From Methanomicrobia archaeon (GTDB lineage: Archaea; Halobacteriota; Syntropharchaeia; Alkanophagales; Methanospirareceae), in assembly GCA_016928455.1 (NCBI GenBank), contig JAFGKP010000072.1, positions 1 through 17,443 on the forward strand: a stretch of DNA of 17,443 nt, given 5' to 3'. Under the pieces are notes generated by a model. It saw only the letters and a list, made by a program, of their open reading frames with translations, searched no databases and was not told the origin of the DNA. Below, in pieces: positions 14,458-17,443 of this stretch (position 1 is its first letter; each line of letters starts with the position of its first letter). The translations under genes were made by a program, and so were the position numbers.

Positions 14458-14970
14458 TCACGCAGCGGCTGCGGGCGGCGTAAAAGCCCGCAGTTCCAGC
14501 TCCTTATCGATCATGAGCAGACCGTTGCCGGCACCGCCGACGAGCTTCAACTTCGTAATGATCTCATTGTCATTCCCTTCCTCCTCGATCTGCTCGGTCA
14601 CAAACCACTGAAGGAAGATCTGTGTCGCATGATCCTTCTCTGTGATCGCGAGATCCACGAGCTCGTTGATGCTTCGGGTCACGAACTGCTCATGCGCCAG
14701 GGTCTTCTCGAACATATCCATCAGCGATTGCCATTCTGTCGGTGGCTGCTCGATCGCCCTGAGCGTCACCCGTCCGCCCTGCTCGTTGATGTACTGGTAG
14801 AATTTCATCGCGTGTGCCATCTCCTCCTGGTACTGCACCATGAACCAGTTCGCGAAGCCCTTGAGCCCGATAAACGTGCTGTAAGCAGACATCGAGAGAT
14901 AGAGATAGGCAGAATAGATCTCTTTATTAATCTGCGCGTTGAGCGCCGCTTCCATTCGTTCGCTTATCAT
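14458..14970 (-). CDS. Ferritin, bacterial-type FtnA-like
   Basis: 170 aa, the usual length of a 24-mer cage subunit. The ferroxidase and third-site ligands fall at the positions numbered in E. coli FtnA: E17, E50, H53, E94, Q127 and E130. They sit in NKEIYSAYLYL, YQEEMAHAMKFY, AHEQFV and TEQIEEEG. The protein oxidises Fe(II) and stores it as mineral, limiting Fenton chemistry. The C-terminus ends in an alanine run (TPPAAAA). ATG 14970 lies 18 bases after the EncFtn-like gene's stop, with GGTGA somewhat far upstream. Position in the run with FprA and flavodoxin fits oxidative-stress defence. Confidence 0.94.
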   Translation of the reverse strand: MISERMEAALNAQINKEIYSAYLYLSMSAYSTFIGLKGFANWFMVQYQEEMAHAMKFYQYINEQGGRVTLRAIEQPPTEWQSLMDMFEKTLAHEQFVTRSINELVDLAITEKDHATQIFLQWFVTEQIEEEGNDNEIITKLKLVGGAGNGLLMIDKELELRAFTPPAAAA

Positions 14971-14988
14971 CTACTCGTACAGTTCACC

Positions 14989-15270
14989 TTACCCCAGCAA
15001 CTCCTCAACTTCTTCCCGGCCCTCCTCCAGCTCCTCAGCCTGCTCCTGGTCGATGTGGAGCAGTAAGGTCTGGAATTCGCCCATGTGCGTCTTCTCTTCT
15101 TTCGCTATATCCAGAAGCACCTTCTTGATCCCTTCGTGCGTTGCCAGAGCTGCGAGCTGCTCGTACAAATTGATCGCGTCAAGTTCCGCGATGATGCCTA
15201 CACGCACGATCTCTCTATCCAGCTCATCCTCAGTTACCTCTCCAAAATCTGTTGGTATCTCAGATAGCAT
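14989..15270 (-). CDS. Encapsulated-ferritin-like (EncFtn/rubrerythrin-like) protein
   Basis: 93 aa from ATG 15270. VGIIAELDAINLYEQLAALA followed by IKKVLLDIAKEEKTHMGEF and LLLHIDQEQAEEL closely resembles, from memory, the ferritin-like domain at the N-terminus of the Pyrococcus furiosus encapsulin and the EncFtn family. The Glu residues of AELDA and EEKTH plus its His are the expected diiron ligands in a two-helix protein that dimerises to make the ferroxidase site. The end, EELEEGREEVEELLG, is acidic; no clear encapsulin targeting peptide is seen and no shell gene is in the window. GGGAGGG (15289-15283) is twelve bases upstream of the start. It heads the minus-strand run ending in fprA. A plain rubrerythrin-like diiron protein is the alternative. 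Confidence 0.82.
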   Translation of the reverse strand: MLSEIPTDFGEVTEDELDREIVRVGIIAELDAINLYEQLAALATHEGIKKVLLDIAKEEKTHMGEFQTLLLHIDQEQAEELEEGREEVEELLG

Positions 15271-15421
15271 TTTTTTTATATGCCCTCCCACACACTCACT
15301 CGCTCGCACCGCGCGGCTTCACCTCGCACCGACGCGGGCGCGACAAAACAGGTGTATAATGTATCTTGGTTCAGCTCTTAAATAGTTGTCGTTCGGCCCC
15401 CGCGGAGCGGTAGAGCGCGCT

Positions 15422-15435
15422 AAAATTATTTATGT
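15422..15435 (+). promoter_or_regulatory. Candidate TATA box of hsp20
   Basis: AAAATTATTTATGT lies about 57 bases before ATG 15486, predicting transcription start near 15455. The divergent EncFtn-like gene has a possible TATA (CATTATACACC, minus strand, about 15350-15360). The shared 215-bp region 15271-15485 shows no gene. Confidence 0.45.
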
Positions 15436-15485
15436 GATTGTGCTCATGTTCACTCTGTGGGCTATTCTCACAGGAGGTGATACGC

Positions 15486-15962
15486 ATGGCCTGGAGAAGG
15501 TATTTCCGAGATCCGTGGGAAGATCTGAGGCGTATGGAAGAGTGGATGGATCGGATGTTCCGGGAAACATGGATGCCCTACTACATGGAGCGGAAGGCGC
15601 TGCCCGGTGGAGCAGGTGAAGAAGAACCTGTATTGACCGTCTCACCCTCGATCGATATCAAAGAGGATGAGAAGGGTAACATCGTGGTGAACGCGGATAT
15701 ACCCGGCGTTGAGAAGGGCGACATTAGCATCTCGGTGAAAGGCGATATGCTCGAGATCAGCGCGGAGAAGAAGGAGGAGAAGGAAGAGGAGGAAGCGGGT
15801 TATATCCGGCGCGAGCGGCGGTACCGGAAATTCTACCGCTCGATACCCCTGCCGGCTGAGGTTGATCGGGATAACGTTGAGGCAGAGGTGAAAGACGGCG
15901 TGCTGACGATCTCGATGCCCCGGCTCAAGGAAGCGGAAGTCAAGAAGATCGAGGTGAAGTAA
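15486..15962 (+). CDS. Small heat shock protein, Hsp20/alpha-crystallin family
   Basis: 158 aa. The N-terminal arm is aromatic and charged (WRRYFRDPWEDLRRMEEWMD). The alpha-crystallin domain spans roughly residues 50-147 and includes VVNADIPGVEKGDISISVKG and the hallmark AEVKDGVLTISMP (133-145). The C-terminal KKIEVK is the IxI/V-type tail that docks on neighbouring subunits. A very acidic/basic loop (EKKEEKEEEEAGYIRRERRYRK) sits mid-domain. It holds unfolding proteins in oligomers until refolding. AGGAGGTGA is positioned for ATG 15486. It is single-gene, followed by a strong hairpin terminator. Confidence 0.95.
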   Translation: MAWRRYFRDPWEDLRRMEEWMDRMFRETWMPYYMERKALPGGAGEEEPVLTVSPSIDIKEDEKGNIVVNADIPGVEKGDISISVKGDMLEISAEKKEEKEEEEAGYIRRERRYRKFYRSIPLPAEVDRDNVEAEVKDGVLTISMPRLKEAEVKKIEVK

Positions 15963-15975
15963 TCTCGGTGGTCGC

Positions 15976-16020
15976 GGCGGGTCAGGTACCAGCGACCCGC
16001 CTTCATTTTTTGCGTTTTTT
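15976..16020 (+). terminator. GC-rich hairpin plus T-tracts after hsp20
   Basis: GGCGGGTC (15976-15983) and GACCCGCC (15994-16001) form a perfect stem with a 10-base loop. TTCATTTTTT and GCGTTTTTT follow. It begins 14 bases after the hsp20 stop. Confidence 0.8.
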
Positions 16021-16033
16021 ATTTTTTAACTTT

Positions 16034-16046
16034 CTTTTTATACACC
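16034..16046 (+). promoter_or_regulatory. TATA box of the peroxiredoxin gene
   Basis: CTTTTTATACACC is centred 45 bases before ATG 16084, predicting a leader of about 19 bases containing AGGAGGTG. Confidence 0.6.
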
Positions 16047-16083
16047 ACCTACTACGGTAAAGTAACTAAACTAGGAGGTGAAA

Positions 16084-16743
16084 ATGGAAAAAGTGTCTGA
16101 ACTAGAAGAAAAACCGGTAACCTTGCCGCTGATCGGCGAACCTGCACCGGAGTTCGAGGCGGAGACGACCTTTGGGAAGAAACGCCTGTCGGATTACAAG
16201 GGGAAATGGTTGATCTTATTCTCGCACCCGGCTGATTTTACACCAGTCTGTACGACCGAGTTTATCGCCTTCGCGAAGATCCACGACGAGTTGAAGAAGC
16301 GGAACACGGAGCTCATGGGCTTGAGTGTCGATAGTACCTCATCGCATATCGCGTGGGCACGGAACATCGAGGAGAAGGTCGGTGTCAAGATCCCGTTCCC
16401 GATCATTGCTGATCTCTCGAAAGATGTAGCGACGAAATACGGGATGCTGCATCCACAACAGAGCACGACCGCGACGGTACGCTGTGTCTTCTTCATCGAT
16501 CCTGAAGGGATCCTGCGTGCGATGCTCTACTATCCCATGTCCACCGGACGGAATATGGACGAGATCATCCGGATGGTCGACGCGTTCCAGACGGCCGATA
16601 AGTACAAAGTGGCAACGCCGGCGAACTGGCGACCGGGAGATGAGGTCGTGGTGCCAGCGCCGAAGACGCAGCAGGATGCTGAGAAGCGATTGAGCGAAGG
16701 GTACACCTGCGTCGACTGGTATCTCTGCAAGAAGAAAGTATAA
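16084..16743 (+). CDS. Peroxiredoxin, archaeal Prx6 type
   Basis: 219 aa. The active site is HPADFTPVCTTEF with peroxidatic C56 (P49, T53 and C56 form P-x3-T-x2-C), and the partner arginine is R133 in TVRCVFFIDPEG. Two C-terminal cysteines, C209 and C215 in GYTCVDWYLCKK, match the extra cysteine pair of archaeal Prx6-type enzymes such as Aeropyrum thioredoxin peroxidase. It reduces H2O2 and alkyl peroxides using a thiol donor. ATG 16084 lies directly after AGGAGGTG (16073-16080); a GTG at 16078 lies inside that RBS and is unlikely. It has its own TATA box and a T-rich terminator. Confidence 0.95.
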   Translation: MEKVSELEEKPVTLPLIGEPAPEFEAETTFGKKRLSDYKGKWLILFSHPADFTPVCTTEFIAFAKIHDELKKRNTELMGLSVDSTSSHIAWARNIEEKVGVKIPFPIIADLSKDVATKYGMLHPQQSTTATVRCVFFIDPEGILRAMLYYPMSTGRNMDEIIRMVDAFQTADKYKVATPANWRPGDEVVVPAPKTQQDAEKRLSEGYTCVDWYLCKKKV

Positions 16744-16756
16744 AACAACATTTCAC

Positions 16757-16785
16757 TTTTTTCCTTTTTTTCTTTTCTTTTTTTT
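16757..16785 (+). terminator. T-rich terminator after peroxiredoxin
   Basis: Successive T-runs of 6, 7, 4 and 8 bases broken by single or double C lie 13 bases after the stop. There is no stable stem; this is a plain archaeal oligo-T terminator. Confidence 0.65.
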
Positions 16786-16814
16786 GTTGCACGAACAAAC
16801 AGAGGGGTCAATGG

Positions 16815-17443
16815 ATGCTCGAAATAAAAGATCTAACGGTGGAAGTAGAAGGCAAGGCGATCCTCAAGGGTTTGAATCTCACGATCGAGAAGGGTGAGGT
16901 GCACGTGCTCTTTGGTCCGAACGGCTGTGGCAAGACCACGCTGTTATTAGCGATCCTCGGCTATCCCAGCTATACCGTCACCCACGGCCGCATCACGTTC
17001 AAAGGCGTTGATATAACCCATCTACCTACGAACGAGCGGGTGAAACTGGGCATGGGAATCTCGTTCCAGCACCCGCCTGAGATACGGGGCGTGCGACTCG
17101 GTGACATGGTCAATATCGCCCAGGGCAGGAAGGAGGGTGTTATCGACGAGCAGATCATCGCACTGGGGGAACGGCTCGATATTTCGGCCGAGTTCTTGAA
17201 TCGTGACGTGAATCTCGGCTTTTCGGGCGGCGAAGTGAAACGCTCGGAGATCTTGCAGTTGCTGGCACAGGCGCCTGATTTTATTATGTTCGATGAGCCC
17301 GATTCGGGTGTGGACGTCGAGAATATCGAGCTCATCGGCGAGATCATGCGCGAGTTACTGGATCGGAACAAGCTCCCGAGTGAACGCGAGCGAGCGGGTC
17401 TGATCATCACCCATAGCGGGTTTGTCATGCACTACATCAAGGC
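16815..17443 (+). CDS. sufC: SufC, Fe-S assembly ABC ATPase (3' end beyond the window)
   Basis: 209 codons are visible and the gene continues past the right edge. Walker A is GPNGCGKTT (34-42), the Q-loop is in SFQHPPEIRG (Q85), the signature is GFSGGEVKRSEIL (136 onwards), Walker B is FIMFDEPDSGVDVENIELIG, and the switch histidine is H200 in ITHSG. The DEPDSGVD block and the FSGGE-x-KR-x-E signature identify SufC rather than a transporter ATPase. SufC powers the SufB or SufBCD scaffold for Fe-S cluster assembly; sufB is expected next. ATG 16815 is seven bases after GAGGGG. It follows the peroxiredoxin terminator, so it probably starts a new unit. Confidence 0.92.
   Translation, partial: MLEIKDLTVEVEGKAILKGLNLTIEKGEVHVLFGPNGCGKTTLLLAILGYPSYTVTHGRITFKGVDITHLPTNERVKLGMGISFQHPPEIRGVRLGDMVNIAQGRKEGVIDEQIIALGERLDISAEFLNRDVNLGFSGGEVKRSEILQLLAQAPDFIMFDEPDSGVDVENIELIGEIMRELLDRNKLPSERERAGLIITHSGFVMHYIK

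Noticed and set aside
14629..15385. Plus-strand open frames of 145 and 148 codons
   Set aside because: Antisense to ferritin and the EncFtn-like gene; low-complexity Ser-rich translation.
1..17443. CRISPR array or rRNA genes
   Set aside because: No regularly spaced direct repeats and no rRNA-like sequence were seen on reading through the window.

Overview
The window looks like chromosomal DNA of a euryarchaeote, probably a methanogen or ANME-type relative. The grounds are: a methanogen-like F420H2 oxidase (FprA) beside a stand-alone flavodoxin; a short archaeal-type NifB; SufC; a DUF5654 membrane protein; an encapsulated-ferritin-like protein resembling the N-terminal domain of the Pyrococcus encapsulin; a GvpD/RAD55-type ATPase; TATA-box promoters; and strong GGAGGTGA-type ribosome binding sites. 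The lineage is an inference from gene content.

Left end (1-2413): a DDE transposase of the IS4/IS5 type runs off the left edge. It is followed by a small cupin gene whose start is unclear, a GYD-domain gene with its own hairpin/T-tract terminator, and a two-helix DUF5654 gene on the minus strand with a textbook TATA box, RBS and terminator.

Middle (2544-8619): this 6-kb stretch has the anatomy of an old integrative element. An intact tRNA-Gly(TCC) gene ends at 8599. A 22-bp exact copy of its 3' end, from T-loop through discriminator, lies at 2544-2565 in direct orientation. Just inside the distal copy is a frameshifted C-terminal remnant of a tyrosine recombinase. Between the repeats are a GvpD-like two-domain ATPase, an acetyl-CoA hydrolase/transferase fused to a GNAT domain, a decayed C-terminus of an AMP-forming acetyl-CoA synthetase, and a 3'-truncated small gene. 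There are also long AT-rich stretches with few or no genes.

Right part (8870-17443): a denser and more GC-rich gene array. It holds an MFS transporter, a SIMPL-domain membrane-anchored protein, and then genes for oxygen, iron and Fe-S handling. On the minus strand, read from 15270 down, these are an EncFtn-like protein, ferritin, a zinc-ribbon protein, flavodoxin, FprA, a NifU/IscU-like scaffold and NifB. On the plus strand they are Hsp20, a Prx6-type peroxiredoxin and the start of SufC. Together they could remove O2 and peroxide, store iron, protect proteins and rebuild Fe-S clusters, as expected of a strict anaerobe facing oxygen stress.
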